Of a DNA stretch of 64,000 nt, positions 47,781 to 56,894 are shown piece by piece. Under the pieces are notes generated by a model. The model searched no databases. It was not told where the DNA came from and saw nothing but the letters and a program-made list of their open reading frames with translations. Origin of the DNA: Fictibacillus nanhaiensis (GTDB lineage: Bacteria; Bacillota; Bacilli; Bacillales; Fictibacillaceae); the NCBI RefSeq assembly GCF_019801215.1, contig NZ_JAHVJO010000001.1:248001-312000 (forward strand), given 5' to 3'. The position numbers were made by a program, and so were the translations under genes. The stretch's first letter is position 1. The number at the start of each line of letters is the position of its first letter.

Positions 47781-48599
47781 ATGAATTGGATATACGATCT
47801 CACAATTGTCTTATATGCCTTAAGCATCACAGGCTATTTTATAGATTTTCTACAAAACAACCGGAAAGCGAATCGATTTGCTTTCTGGTTGCTTTCTATT
47901 GTCTGGATCTTACAAACGGTCTTTTTTGTGTTACGGATGCTGAAAGATCAGCGGTTCCCTATTCTAACACCGACGGAAGGCTTGTTTTTTTATGCATGGA
48001 TACTCGTTACCTTCTCCGTCGTAATGAGCCGTTTTTTTCGAGTGGACTTTTTAGTTTTTTTCACGAACGTACTCGGTTTTCTGCTTGTTTCGATTCATTT
48101 ATTCGCACCGACAGGACAAGCGAGTGCTGTTATTGAAACGCAGTTGATTTCTGAATTATTGATTATTCATATTACGATGGCATTTATTTCTTACGGTGCG
48201 TTTTCGCTGTCTTTTATATTTTCGTTCATGTATTTGCTTCAACACAGCATGCTGAAAAAGAAAAAGTGGAGCAAACGCCTACAGCGATTCGGAAGCCTTT
48301 CACATTTGGAAAAATTATCATTCAGATTAAACACGATAGGTGTTCCTTTGCTGCTGCTTAGTTTAATCTTAGGAGTCATATGGGCATTCTGGAAAATAAA
48401 TGACTTTACACTAATGGATGTTAAAGTAATCTCATCGTTTATCGTGCTTCTTGTATACAGCACGTATCTATATCAAAAAGTGGCTAGAGGTGTTCAAGGA
48501 AAGACACTTGCTTTATGGAATGTGGCAGCATTCCTTGTTGTCCTCATTAACTACTTTTTGGCATCAACATTTACTGAATTTCACCTTTGGTACAAGTAG
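47781..48599 (+). CDS. hemX: HemX, integral membrane protein of the hem operon
   Basis: About 272 residues with eight hydrophobic segments, of the cytochrome c assembly (CcsA/HemX) type. In B. subtilis HemX lowers the amount of HemA. HITMAFISYGAFSLSFIFSFMYLLQH is the recognisable segment, with the conserved histidine. ATG 47781 lies 10 bases after TGGAG; GTG 47772 would be too close. Between hemA and hemC as expected. Confidence 0.9.
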   Translation: MNWIYDLTIVLYALSITGYFIDFLQNNRKANRFAFWLLSIVWILQTVFFVLRMLKDQRFPILTPTEGLFFYAWILVTFSVVMSRFFRVDFLVFFTNVLGFLLVSIHLFAPTGQASAVIETQLISELLIIHITMAFISYGAFSLSFIFSFMYLLQHSMLKKKKWSKRLQRFGSLSHLEKLSFRLNTIGVPLLLLSLILGVIWAFWKINDFTLMDVKVISSFIVLLVYSTYLYQKVARGVQGKTLALWNVAAFLVVLINYFLASTFTEFHLWYK

Positions 48600-48621
48600 T
48601 AAAAGGATAGGAGATTAATAA

Positions 48622-49551
48622 ATGAGAAAAATAATAGTAGGCTCTAGAAGAAGTAAACTGGCTCTAACTCAAACGAACTGGGTTATCGACCAATTGAGAA
48701 AATCAAAACTGCCTTTTGATTTTGAAGTAAAAGAAATCGTAACAAAAGGCGATGTGATTTTAGATGTTACTTTATCAAAAGTTGGTGGAAAAGGACTTTT
48801 TGTTAAAGAAATTGAACAGGCGATGTTAGATAAAGAGATTGATATAGCAGTTCATAGTATGAAGGATATGCCTTCGTCTCTGCCTGATGGGCTTCAGATC
48901 GCTTGTACACCAAAAAGAGTAGACCCGAGGGACGTTTTAATATCGGAAAAGTATGATTCATTAGAACAATTGCCTGAGGGTGCTGTTGTGGGAACAAGTT
49001 CCTTAAGAAGAGCAGCACAGCTTCTAAATAACCGTCCTGATTTATCTATAAAATCAATCCGAGGAAATATTGATACCCGTTTAGAGAAACTCAAGTCAGG
49101 GGAATTTGATGCTATCATCTTAGCAGCCGCAGGCTTAGAACGAATGGGTTGGTCTAAGGATGTAGTTACAGAGTATTTAAACATAGATCTCTGTCTACCT
49201 GCAGTTGGTCAAGGGTCACTTGCCATAGAATGCCGCAGCGAAGATGAGGAAGTTAAAGAACTTCTGGCAACCTTAAATGATGAATATACGTTTCAAACTG
49301 TAAAAGCTGAACGAGCTTTCTTACATTCTCTTGAAGGAGGCTGTCAAGTTCCGATTGCAGCATATGCCACTTTGAACGAAGACATGGTAACTTTGACGGG
49401 TCTAGTAGCAGATCCTTCTGGAAAAAAGGTACTAAAGCAAAGTAAAACAGGGCATCACCCACATACTGTTGGTGTAGAACTTGCTGAAGAATTAAAACAG
49501 CTTGGGGCCAAAAATATTCTTGATGATGTAAAAAAGGATCTTGATCTGTAA
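48622..49551 (+). CDS. hemC: Porphobilinogen deaminase (hydroxymethylbilane synthase)
   Basis: 309 residues. [41 protein letters not shown], the catalytic-site [13 protein letters not shown]...IRGNIDTRL and the dipyrromethane cofactor cysteine in [13 protein letters not shown]. Polymerises four porphobilinogens. AGGAGA before the ATG. Stop overlaps the hemD start by one base. Confidence 0.97.
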   Translation: MRKIIVGSRRSKLALTQTNWVIDQLRKSKLPFDFEVKEIVTKGDVILDVTLSKVGGKGLFVKEIEQAMLDKEIDIAVHSMKDMPSSLPDGLQIACTPKRVDPRDVLISEKYDSLEQLPEGAVVGTSSLRRAAQLLNNRPDLSIKSIRGNIDTRLEKLKSGEFDAIILAAAGLERMGWSKDVVTEYLNIDLCLPAVGQGSLAIECRSEDEEVKELLATLNDEYTFQTVKAERAFLHSLEGGCQVPIAAYATLNEDMVTLTGLVADPSGKKVLKQSKTGHHPHTVGVELAEELKQLGAKNILDDVKKDLDL

Positions 49552-50306
49552 TGAATACCGCAGAAGGTCCCCTGACAGGTAAAACGATACTTGTTACAAG
49601 GCCTATTGAACAGGCTGAACCTCTCCTCACCCTTATCAAAAAGGAAGGGGGAAATCCGCTTCCTTTTCCAGTAGTTACGATTACAGAGACAGCATCTTCT
49701 TATTATATGAATGATCTATCACGCTTTTCGTGGATCATTTTTACAAGTAAAAATGGTGTTGACTATTTTTTTAAGATGCTTAAGGATGGCAATAAGTCTT
49801 TAAAGAATCATAAATTTGCTGCAGTTGGGGAAAAAACGGCACATGCCCTTCAAGAATGGGGAATCTCCTCTATTCAGTTTCCTGAACGGTACGATGCTCC
49901 TGCACTGGTTGCGTTGTTAAAGCAAAACGTTAGAACCGGAGAAAAATTGCTGTTTCCAAAAGGTAATCTTGCTCCCTCTTTTATTAAAAGGGAATTAGAG
50001 GGCTATGCTGAAGTAGAAGAACGAATTGTCTATGAAACGAGACCAACTGAAAACTTGGATTGGAATTTAATGAAGAAAGCAGACGGTTACTTTTTCTTAA
50101 GTCCATCAGCGGTATCATTTATGATGCAGGGCTATGTACATGAAATGAAAAGCAGCATCTTAGAGGTTCCTGCATTTTGTATCGGACCTTCAACGAAAAA
50201 AGCTGCTTTAGACGCCGGATTCCGACATGTACTCATGCCGGAGTGCTATACAGCTGAAGCTATGGTTAAAATGGCTAGATCTTATTATCATCAAGGAGGA
50301 AGCTAA
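49551..50306 (+). CDS. hemD: Uroporphyrinogen III synthase
   Basis: 251 residues of this poorly conserved family. Recognisable are [39 protein letters not shown] and [11 protein letters not shown] with the C-terminal [10 protein letters not shown]. Cyclises hydroxymethylbilane with ring D inversion. Position between hemC and hemB confirms it. Confidence 0.94.
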   Translation: MNTAEGPLTGKTILVTRPIEQAEPLLTLIKKEGGNPLPFPVVTITETASSYYMNDLSRFSWIIFTSKNGVDYFFKMLKDGNKSLKNHKFAAVGEKTAHALQEWGISSIQFPERYDAPALVALLKQNVRTGEKLLFPKGNLAPSFIKRELEGYAEVEERIVYETRPTENLDWNLMKKADGYFFLSPSAVSFMMQGYVHEMKSSILEVPAFCIGPSTKKAALDAGFRHVLMPECYTAEAMVKMARSYYHQGGS

Positions 50307-50307
50307 T

Positions 50308-51282
50308 ATGAATTTTCAGCGTCATCGTCGTTTAAGAAAAACTGCATCTTTGCGTTCTCTTGTTCGTGAAACACATCTTCATGTTTCAGATTTTATATAT
50401 CCTTTATTTTTCGTAGAAGGGGAAAATATAAAAAAAGAAGTGCCTTCTATGCCCGGTGTTTATCACCTCTCATTAGATTTATTAGAGGAAGAAGTGAAAG
50501 AAATAGAAGGTTTAGGAATAGAGTCTCTTATCGTGTTTGGCGTTCCGAATGAAAAAGACGACTGCGGAAGCTCTGCCTACGATCATAACGGAATTGTACA
50601 AGAAGCCATTCGGAAAATTAAAGATATCGCTCCTGACTTAACTGTGATCGCAGATACGTGTCTTTGTCAGTTTACGGATCACGGACATTGTGGAATTATT
50701 GAGAATGGTGAAGTTCTTAACGATGAAACACTTTCTTTATTGGCAAGAACAGCTGTTTCTCAAGCAGAAGCTGGAGCTGACATCATTGCACCATCAAACA
50801 TGATGGATGGTTTCGTTGCAGCGATTAGACATGGGTTAGACGAAGCAGGCTATTATGACGTTCCGATTATGTCTTATGCTGTTAAATACGCCTCATCCTT
50901 TTACGGACCATTCCGTGATGCAGCGCATAGTACACCGCAGTTTGGTGATAGAAAAACGTATCAGATGGACCCTGCAAACCGTCTCGAAGCTATTCGGGAG
51001 GCAGAATCGGACATTGCAGAAGGTGCAGACTTCCTAATGGTAAAACCGGCACTTTCCTATCTTGATATTATACGAGAGTTAAAAGACCGATATCCGCTGC
51101 CACTAGTTGCTTATAACGTGAGTGGGGAATATTCCATGATAAAGGCTGCAGCTCTTAATGGCTGGGTCGATGAAAAAAGTATCGTACTTGAAAAGTTGAT
51201 CTCGATGAAACGAGCAGGCGCGGATTTAATTATTACTTATTTTGCAAAAGATGCAGCAAGATGGCTTAAACTTAACAAATAA
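50308..51282 (+). CDS. hemB: Delta-aminolevulinic acid dehydratase (porphobilinogen synthase)
   Basis: 324 residues. Zinc-type: the cysteines are in [17 protein letters not shown]. Active-site lysines lie in [18 protein letters not shown] and [11 protein letters not shown]. Condenses two ALA molecules. ATG 50308 follows CAAGGAGGAAGCT; the frame from 50227 overlaps hemD and is not used. Confidence 0.97.
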   Translation: MNFQRHRRLRKTASLRSLVRETHLHVSDFIYPLFFVEGENIKKEVPSMPGVYHLSLDLLEEEVKEIEGLGIESLIVFGVPNEKDDCGSSAYDHNGIVQEAIRKIKDIAPDLTVIADTCLCQFTDHGHCGIIENGEVLNDETLSLLARTAVSQAEAGADIIAPSNMMDGFVAAIRHGLDEAGYYDVPIMSYAVKYASSFYGPFRDAAHSTPQFGDRKTYQMDPANRLEAIREAESDIAEGADFLMVKPALSYLDIIRELKDRYPLPLVAYNVSGEYSMIKAAALNGWVDEKSIVLEKLISMKRAGADLIITYFAKDAARWLKLNK

Positions 51283-51301
51283 AAAAAGAAAGGGTGTTGG
51301 T

Positions 51302-52588
51302 ATGAGAAGCTTTGATAAGTCCGTTGAAGCATTTAATGAAGCAAAGAGAGTCATGCCAGGCGGGGTCAATAGTCCAGTAAGGGCGTTTAAATCTGTTAAT
51401 ATGGATCCCGTTTTTATGGAGCGTGGAAAAGGTTCTAAGATTTACGATATCGATGGCAACGAATATATTGATTACGTGCTTTCATGGGGCCCTCTTATTC
51501 TAGGACATGCTGATGATGAAGTTGTAAGAGTACTAAAAGAGACGGCTGAGCGAGGGACGAGTTTCGGTGCTCCTAATGAAATGGAGACGAAGCTTGCAAA
51601 GTTAGTGATTGATCGTGTTCCATCAATCGAAGTTGTTCGTATGGTTAACTCTGGAACAGAAGCTACGATGAGTGCATTACGGTTAGCAAGAGGATACACA
51701 GGAAGAAGCAAGATTGTAAAATTTGAAGGCTGTTATCATGGACACGGAGATTCTTTGCTGATTAAAGCAGGATCTGGTGTTGCAACACTTGGACTTCCTG
51801 ATTCCCCAGGTGTCCCTGAAGGTATTGCTCAAAATACGATTACTGTTCCGTACAATGATCTTGAAAGTCTGCAAGTGGCATTCAATCAATTCGGTGAAGA
51901 TATCGCGTGTGTTATTGTTGAACCTGTAGCAGGGAACATGGGTGTCGTTCCCCCTCAAAAAGGATTTCTTGAAGGATTACGCAAAATCACACAACAGCAC
52001 GGATCGTTATTAGTATTTGATGAAGTCATGACAGGATTTCGTGTAGATTACGACTGTGCACAAGGATATTTTGGAGTAACACCTGATTTGACGTGTTTAG
52101 GAAAAGTTATCGGCGGTGGACTCCCTGTTGGAGCGTACGGAGGCAAACGGGAAATCATGGAACAGATCGCACCAAGCGGTCCGATTTATCAAGCAGGAAC
52201 ATTATCTGGAAATCCATTAGCGATGGCAGCTGGTTATGCTACGCTTTCTCAGTTAACAAAGGAAAGCTATACTGGTTTTCAAAAGCTAGGTGATCTATTA
52301 GCATCAGGAATTTCAGAGGCAGCCGAACATTATGGAATTGAGCATACGATTAATCGTGCAGGAAGTATGATTGGCTTCTTCTTTACAAATGAGGATGTCA
52401 AGAATTATGAAACTGCAAAATTATCAAACTTGGATCATTTTAGCTCTTGTTTCCGAACGATGCTTCAAGAAGGGATATCTCTGCCTCCATCTCAATTTGA
52501 AGGATTGTTCTTATCGACAGCTCATACAGAAGATGATATTCATAAAACAATAGATGCGTTTAAAAAAGCATTTTCCCAATTAAAATAA
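51302..52588 (+). CDS. hemL: Glutamate-1-semialdehyde 2,1-aminomutase
   Basis: PLP enzyme converting glutamate semialdehyde to 5-aminolevulinate. 428 residues: [43 protein letters not shown], and the PLP lysine in [19 protein letters not shown] 51302 has AAAGGG 8 bases upstream; the longer frame begins inside hemB. Last gene of the operon. Confidence 0.97.
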   Translation: MRSFDKSVEAFNEAKRVMPGGVNSPVRAFKSVNMDPVFMERGKGSKIYDIDGNEYIDYVLSWGPLILGHADDEVVRVLKETAERGTSFGAPNEMETKLAKLVIDRVPSIEVVRMVNSGTEATMSALRLARGYTGRSKIVKFEGCYHGHGDSLLIKAGSGVATLGLPDSPGVPEGIAQNTITVPYNDLESLQVAFNQFGEDIACVIVEPVAGNMGVVPPQKGFLEGLRKITQQHGSLLVFDEVMTGFRVDYDCAQGYFGVTPDLTCLGKVIGGGLPVGAYGGKREIMEQIAPSGPIYQAGTLSGNPLAMAAGYATLSQLTKESYTGFQKLGDLLASGISEAAEHYGIEHTINRAGSMIGFFFTNEDVKNYETAKLSNLDHFSSCFRTMLQEGISLPPSQFEGLFLSTAHTEDDIHKTIDAFKKAFSQLK

Positions 52589-52593
52589 ATACC

Positions 52594-52633
52594 TTTAAAG
52601 CATTCGCTCTTGATAGCGGATGCTTTTTATTTT
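52594..52633 (+). terminator. Terminator of the hem operon
   Basis: AAAGCATTCGCT-CTTGAT-AGCGGATGCTTTTT. Confidence 0.9.
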
Positions 52634-52652
52634 GTTGAATTGTAAGTCTGAA

Positions 52653-52681
52653 TCATATTTCGTCCTGTTCTCTCATACACC
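52653..52681 (+). promoter_or_regulatory. Sigma-E promoter of spoVID
   Basis: TCATATT (52653-52659), 14-base spacer, CATACACC (52674-52681); fits the sigma-E consensus KMATATT-N14-CATACANT with one mismatch. spoVID is a mother-cell sigma-E gene in B. subtilis. Confidence 0.78.
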
Positions 52682-52722
52682 TATATTGTATAACTATATG
52701 CAATTGAAAGGAGGAGAAGGGC

Positions 52723-54186
52723 ATGAGTCAATCAAAGCTGCGTTTCTCCATTGAGGAGTCTGTTTGGCTTAAGAAAGGACAGGAAGTAGCTGAAGTTTTG
52801 TCGATGTCACTTGATCCTGAAATTAGCATCAATGAGGTAGCCGGACAGGTTTATATCAAGGGAGCTCTTATTTTAAGAGGAAAATATTGTACAGAGAACC
52901 AAGACGGAAACGACAGTGTAGATGGAAATCCTTTATCTGAAGGAAGTTCCTATCGCTCTCTTACTCAGTTGAACGTTACTGAGGATGGAGTAACAGAACT
53001 CGTGCATCGATTCCCTGTCGACATTACCATTCCCTCCTATAGGGTAGAAGACGCTAATCAAGTAAAGGTCGAAGTAGAATCATTTGAATACGAGCTTCCA
53101 AATTCCACTTGTTTTGAGCTTTCGGCATCTATCTGTATCTACGGAATAAAAGATGAGAAGCAACGCCAGGAAAGTCACTCCTTTGAAATGCCAAAAGAAG
53201 CGGAGAACACTTTGGCTGCTGAACATCGGTCAGCAGAAACAGAAGAAAAGTCTGAAATTTTCACACCGTTTCAGTTTGAAGCGCGTCAAAGCGGAGGAGT
53301 ACCCGCTCAGCCACAACAGAACGATTGGAATGCGAATTTTAATGAAGAGGCAGCAGAGGTTCGTTCTGAAAAGAAAACAGCCTATGAGTTTAAAGCACAT
53401 CATGAAGCGTTGGATGATCATACGATGGAAGCTACGTTTGATTCATTAAAATCCATGGCGTTCTCAAACGATGATACTAGAAATGAAAGTGAACTCGAAA
53501 CAGAAGAAGACGATTACTCAGCTGATGAACCTGTCGAGGAACAATCCGATGAAAATGTTGAACATCCAAACGAATCGTATTCAAATCAGGAGCATGTTCA
53601 AACTGTTCAAGATTATGAGCATGAAGAGCCTCAATCTGTTCAAAATTATGATGGGCAAAATGGGTATAACTATCAATCGCCAGGGTTTCAAAATCACCAT
53701 CCCTATCAACAGCCTAATAGACCATACGAATACAATAATCCATATCAACAGCAAGAAAATCATTACGCAGGCTATCATCCTCAGAATTATGCTCAACGCC
53801 CCTTTAACGAAGAGCAGCACGAAGATCAAAATTATAATGATGATCCTTCATATGAAGCTCAGAGTGATCATCAGACAGAAGATGATTCTCAGCATTATGG
53901 GTACAATCCAGAAAGTCAGCATTATGAAGAAGCAGAAGAACATCAGGAAGAACGTGATGATGATGAACCAAAAGATGAAAATGCCTTGTATCTAACGAAG
54001 ATGCTATCTGGAAAAGAAGATGGCTTTTCGAAAATGAGAATGTATATCCTTCAACGAGGAGATTCTCTAGAACATATTTGTGAGCGATATGACGTCTCAT
54101 TAAATACGCTGATGCGAATGAACCAAATACAAAAAGAAGATGTATCTGAGGGGCAAATTATCTATATTCCTGTAAGTTCCCGTTAA
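52723..54186 (+). CDS. spoVID: Spore coat morphogenetic protein SpoVID
   Basis: 487 residues (B. subtilis: 575). An N-terminal SPOCS-type beta-rich domain (about 1-145, LRFSIEESVWLKKGQEVAEVLSMSLDPEI), a long acidic low-complexity middle rich in Glu, Gln, Asn, Tyr and His (about 150-425), and a C-terminal LysM (about 437-485, YILQRGDSLEHICERYDVSLNTLMRMN). Acts with SafA in coat encasement around the forespore. GGAGGAG precedes the ATG. The tract is shorter than in B. subtilis. Likely transcribed with the two following genes. Confidence 0.94.
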   Translation: MSQSKLRFSIEESVWLKKGQEVAEVLSMSLDPEISINEVAGQVYIKGALILRGKYCTENQDGNDSVDGNPLSEGSSYRSLTQLNVTEDGVTELVHRFPVDITIPSYRVEDANQVKVEVESFEYELPNSTCFELSASICIYGIKDEKQRQESHSFEMPKEAENTLAAEHRSAETEEKSEIFTPFQFEARQSGGVPAQPQQNDWNANFNEEAAEVRSEKKTAYEFKAHHEALDDHTMEATFDSLKSMAFSNDDTRNESELETEEDDYSADEPVEEQSDENVEHPNESYSNQEHVQTVQDYEHEEPQSVQNYDGQNGYNYQSPGFQNHHPYQQPNRPYEYNNPYQQQENHYAGYHPQNYAQRPFNEEQHEDQNYNDDPSYEAQSDHQTEDDSQHYGYNPESQHYEEAEEHQEERDDDEPKDENALYLTKMLSGKEDGFSKMRMYILQRGDSLEHICERYDVSLNTLMRMNQIQKEDVSEGQIIYIPVSSR

Positions 54187-54200
54187 GATGAGGTGCTGTT

Positions 54201-55115
54201 ATGGGGCTCATTAACCTCTTAGAAAATGAATATGATCTATATGGAGTGGAGTGGAAACAAGAACCTCACCTGATTATGACGGATTTTGGAGAAAAGCGTT
54301 TACGTTATTGGACTGATGAAGAACGGTTAAAATGGCATATGAAATGGCGCGACGAGTCTGCTAAAGGCTCGGGCGCCGTGCCAGACCGTATGATTCGAAC
54401 CAGAGACGGGGAAATTGCAGTTTTTGATGGTAAGCATTGGATATCACTTCATGATTCTGCCGACACCCCGTTTGGTTGTGAAGAAGTAGAGCGGTGGGGA
54501 CAGTTTATTGGTCATTTACTCTTGGCGTCCATAAAGGCGTCTCATGAAAATCATGAGTGCAAAGTCACGGAGTCCGTTTTTGATTTCGATAGCTGTTTAG
54601 CACAATCTGAGAAATACATGGAAGGTAATTTTAAATGTATAAATACGAGCATATATGAGGCGCGTCAGCGTCTGAAATTTGCTGAAGCTTTAAAGAGAAA
54701 AGTAAGGAAACCTGTATTGCCGATCTTAGAAAAAGATATTAGTATCTCTAACGGAAAAAGAATTTTCCATTTTTTATTTTATCAAGGTGGTGATTCTTGG
54801 CCAGAGAAAGGCTATCTTCCCATCCGTAAATTTTTATTCGAATGGCTGAGCCATACTTCACCTTTATCTTTACGAATGCTTTTAACCGAAGTGAATAAGG
54901 TTTTCCCGTTAAATGGAGAACATGGATTGTTGTTGTTAGCCGAGATCACTGTACCTTGGGAACTGAGAGACTGTTTAATCCTACTGGATAACGAGAACTT
55001 AGAGAAAATGATTGAAGGAATGCAAAAGTATGAAGCCACTTGGGAAGAGCACCGAATTTTTCTTAAAACCGTAACCCAATGGTTTGATGAAAACAGAAGG
55101 AAGGTGGCCCTATGA
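54201..55115 (+). CDS. Divergent CotS/YsxE-like protein, function unknown
   Basis: 304 residues, no membrane segment. The first part follows the layout of the CotS spore-coat kinase-fold family: a short helix-rich start, then GAVPDRMIRTRDGEIAVFDGKHWISLHD, which parallels the two-strand T-x-x-G ... Y-x-L-x segment of CotS proteins. The catalytic HG-x(4)-N loop of the family is missing, so kinase activity is unlikely. The rest (about 180-304) is not recognised. It lies between spoVID and ysxE, where B. subtilis has nothing, and overlaps ysxE by 4 bases, so a coat-related role is inferred from context only. Confidence 0.55.
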   Translation: MGLINLLENEYDLYGVEWKQEPHLIMTDFGEKRLRYWTDEERLKWHMKWRDESAKGSGAVPDRMIRTRDGEIAVFDGKHWISLHDSADTPFGCEEVERWGQFIGHLLLASIKASHENHECKVTESVFDFDSCLAQSEKYMEGNFKCINTSIYEARQRLKFAEALKRKVRKPVLPILEKDISISNGKRIFHFLFYQGGDSWPEKGYLPIRKFLFEWLSHTSPLSLRMLLTEVNKVFPLNGEHGLLLLAEITVPWELRDCLILLDNENLEKMIEGMQKYEATWEEHRIFLKTVTQWFDENRRKVAL

Positions 55116-56176
55116 CAACGGAAAAAGAAACATTAAATTACGGGCCCGTCCTTTTTCATTATGATCTTTTTCCTGAAAAGCTGGAACGACATGGAAAAGT
55201 ACAAAAGGTCATAACGAAAAGAGGTACATTTGCACTAAAAGAAGCAGAAATGAACGAGGAAGAACGAAACTGGTTTACCCATGTAATCCAAAGGCTTTCT
55301 GAGATTGGTTTTCATCAGGTCGTACCACTGTATCCTACTAAATTTGGAGATTATACTGTCCAGATTGGTTCAAAAACCTATTATTTAATGCCTTGGTTTG
55401 CATCCGATGACCGAAATGAAAAAAGCAAAGATGAGGTTTTACTTGATCATCTTGGCAAAATACATGCTTTAACCATTAAAGAACAGGATTTTTCTAATGA
55501 AGTCGTGGAACATTCATATCAGTATTTGATGAACAGATGGGAAAATAGGCAGTATGAAATGGAACGTTTTACGGAGGAAGCAGAACAAAAAGCGTATATG
55601 TCGCCTTTTGAATTAACTTATTTAAGTCACTTCCACCAAATAATGAGGATGACGGAAGAAGCAAAAAGAAGGTTAAAAGAATGGTATGAAACGTGTCAGC
55701 GGGAAAAACGCTATCGCAGTGTCCTATGTCATGGAAAAGTTTCGCGCAACCATCTCATTTTCAACCCAACTGGTGAGGGACATTTGCTTAATTTTGAAAA
55801 AGCTGTTCTGGATACACCGATAAGAGACTTAGCTGTTTATTTTCGAAGAGCAGCTCATCAGAGAGAGTGGTCGATTGAAGAAGGAAAGTTATTATTGGAT
55901 TTATACGAAAAACATGTACCTTTGTTAAATGAAGAACGTGGATTATTCATTAGTTATTTATCTTATCCAGAACCCGTATTCAATGCAGTCGATTTATACT
56001 GCAACAAACGGAATCAATTCTCTCAAATTGAAATGGTGCACAGGCTGGAAAGCAGGATACGGGGCATGAAGAAAATAAGAGATTTTTGTGATGCGATTAT
56101 GATAGCTCCACCACCTGCTTCAATGGAAAATGAGCCGAAAAAAATTCACATAAATGATGAAGAAGATCACATATAG
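55112..56176 (+). CDS. ysxE: Spore coat protein YsxE, CotS family
   Basis: 354 residues of the CotS/YutH kinase-like family (aminoglycoside phosphotransferase fold). VQKVITKRGTFALKEAEMNEEERNWF gives the nucleotide-lobe strands with the lysine, and LCHGKVSRNHLIFN resembles the H-G-D-x(4)-N catalytic loop, but serine/lysine replace the aspartate, so it may be a pseudokinase. Follows spoVID as in B. subtilis, with one gene interposed. ATGA overlap with the upstream gene. The terminator left arm covers its stop. Confidence 0.85.
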   Translation: MTTEKETLNYGPVLFHYDLFPEKLERHGKVQKVITKRGTFALKEAEMNEEERNWFTHVIQRLSEIGFHQVVPLYPTKFGDYTVQIGSKTYYLMPWFASDDRNEKSKDEVLLDHLGKIHALTIKEQDFSNEVVEHSYQYLMNRWENRQYEMERFTEEAEQKAYMSPFELTYLSHFHQIMRMTEEAKRRLKEWYETCQREKRYRSVLCHGKVSRNHLIFNPTGEGHLLNFEKAVLDTPIRDLAVYFRRAAHQREWSIEEGKLLLDLYEKHVPLLNEERGLFISYLSYPEPVFNAVDLYCNKRNQFSQIEMVHRLESRIRGMKKIRDFCDAIMIAPPPASMENEPKKIHINDEEDHI

Positions 56177-56195
56177 CTCATATATGTGATCTTTT
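56162..56195 (+). terminator. Terminator of the spoVID-ysxE unit
   Basis: GATCACATAT-AGCTC-ATATATGTGATC followed by TTTTGTTT; it begins within the last ysxE codons. Confidence 0.85.
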
Positions 56196-56254
56196 GTTTG
56201 GATGTTTTAGAGATTGTTGTTTATTAAATCGTTTATTTCGAAAGCTGCTTTTTT

Positions 56255-56449
56255 TTATAAAATCTCGTAGGCAAAACAAAAATGCAATGTTAGCAAGATC
56301 AGGATAATAAAAAAATCAACTGCTGAAGGAAATAACAGCGTACGGATAAACTGAAAGATAATAAGTGGTACCGTCAGTTGACCAATTGCATTTTTCACCG
56401 TAATTAACCAGCCTGGAAAGCGGGCTTTCCTAAAATATTTGCGAGCCAA
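56255..56449 (-). CDS. Small membrane protein, function unknown
   Basis: 64 residues: a basic N-terminus (MARKYFRKARFPGW), then a hydrophobic stretch at about 26-40 and another at about 44-61, ending near the C-terminus. Two membrane spans are likely. Start is TTG at 56449; the only binding-site candidate is a run of seven G 8 to 14 bases upstream, unusual but workable. The composition (basic lead, coherent spans) looks like a real protein; no family was recognised. It lies alone, antisense to its neighbours, between ysxE and the valS leader. Confidence 0.5.
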   Translation of the reverse strand: MARKYFRKARFPGWLITVKNAIGQLTVPLIIFQFIRTLLFPSAVDFFIILILLTLHFCFAYEIL

Positions 56450-56574
56450 GAAGAAGCCCCCCCATTTGCTTATTTTTTATACACTATGCAGCTCACAATA
56501 AGCCTGTGAAAGACGGGCATCACCGATTTTGATGTACGTGCATAGAATAACTTTTACAAGTTTCGGTTATCCTA

Positions 56575-56602
56575 TTGACGACAATTACACTACTTGTATA
56601 AA
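56575..56602 (+). promoter_or_regulatory. Promoter of the valS leader
   Basis: TTGACG (56575-56580), 16-base spacer, TATAAA (56597-56602). Confidence 0.65.
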
Positions 56603-56619
56603 ATATAATCAGAATCTAT

Positions 56620-56867
56620 ATTGTTGCGTAGACAGGGAATAGTACAAATGCAGCGCCTTTTAGAGAGAGGAATCATAAGCTGAAAGATTCCTTAAGGAGA
56701 GTTGGTTGGAAGTCGCCCTTGAGCATTTTCTTTGAAATATGAAGTAGAAGAAGACGGTCCATCCGTTATCGATGAAGTGTACAGCAAGTCTATTTGTGCT
56801 TGTTGTAAATTAAGGTGGTACCGCGGAGCAGTCCTTTCGTCCTTTTTGACGATGGGGCTTTTTTGTT
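56620..56867 (+). promoter_or_regulatory. T-box leader of valS, specifier GTC (Val)
   Basis: Base helix AAATGC / GCATTT, AGAGAG (56662-56667), specifier GTC at 56712-56714, T-box AAGGTGGTACCGCGG (56812-56826), and the terminator AGTCCTTTCGTC-CTTTTT-GACGATGGGGCT with T6. Uncharged tRNA-Val should allow valS expression. Confidence 0.93.
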
Positions 56868-56894
56868 TTTTAAGAACATAAAGGAGGATGTACT

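Noticed and set aside
47669-48136. 155-residue plus-strand frame
   Set aside because: Out-of-frame shadow of the hemA end and hemX; hemX has the family sequence.
53471-53995. 174-residue frame rich in Ile and Met
   Set aside because: Out-of-frame reading of the low-complexity middle of spoVID.
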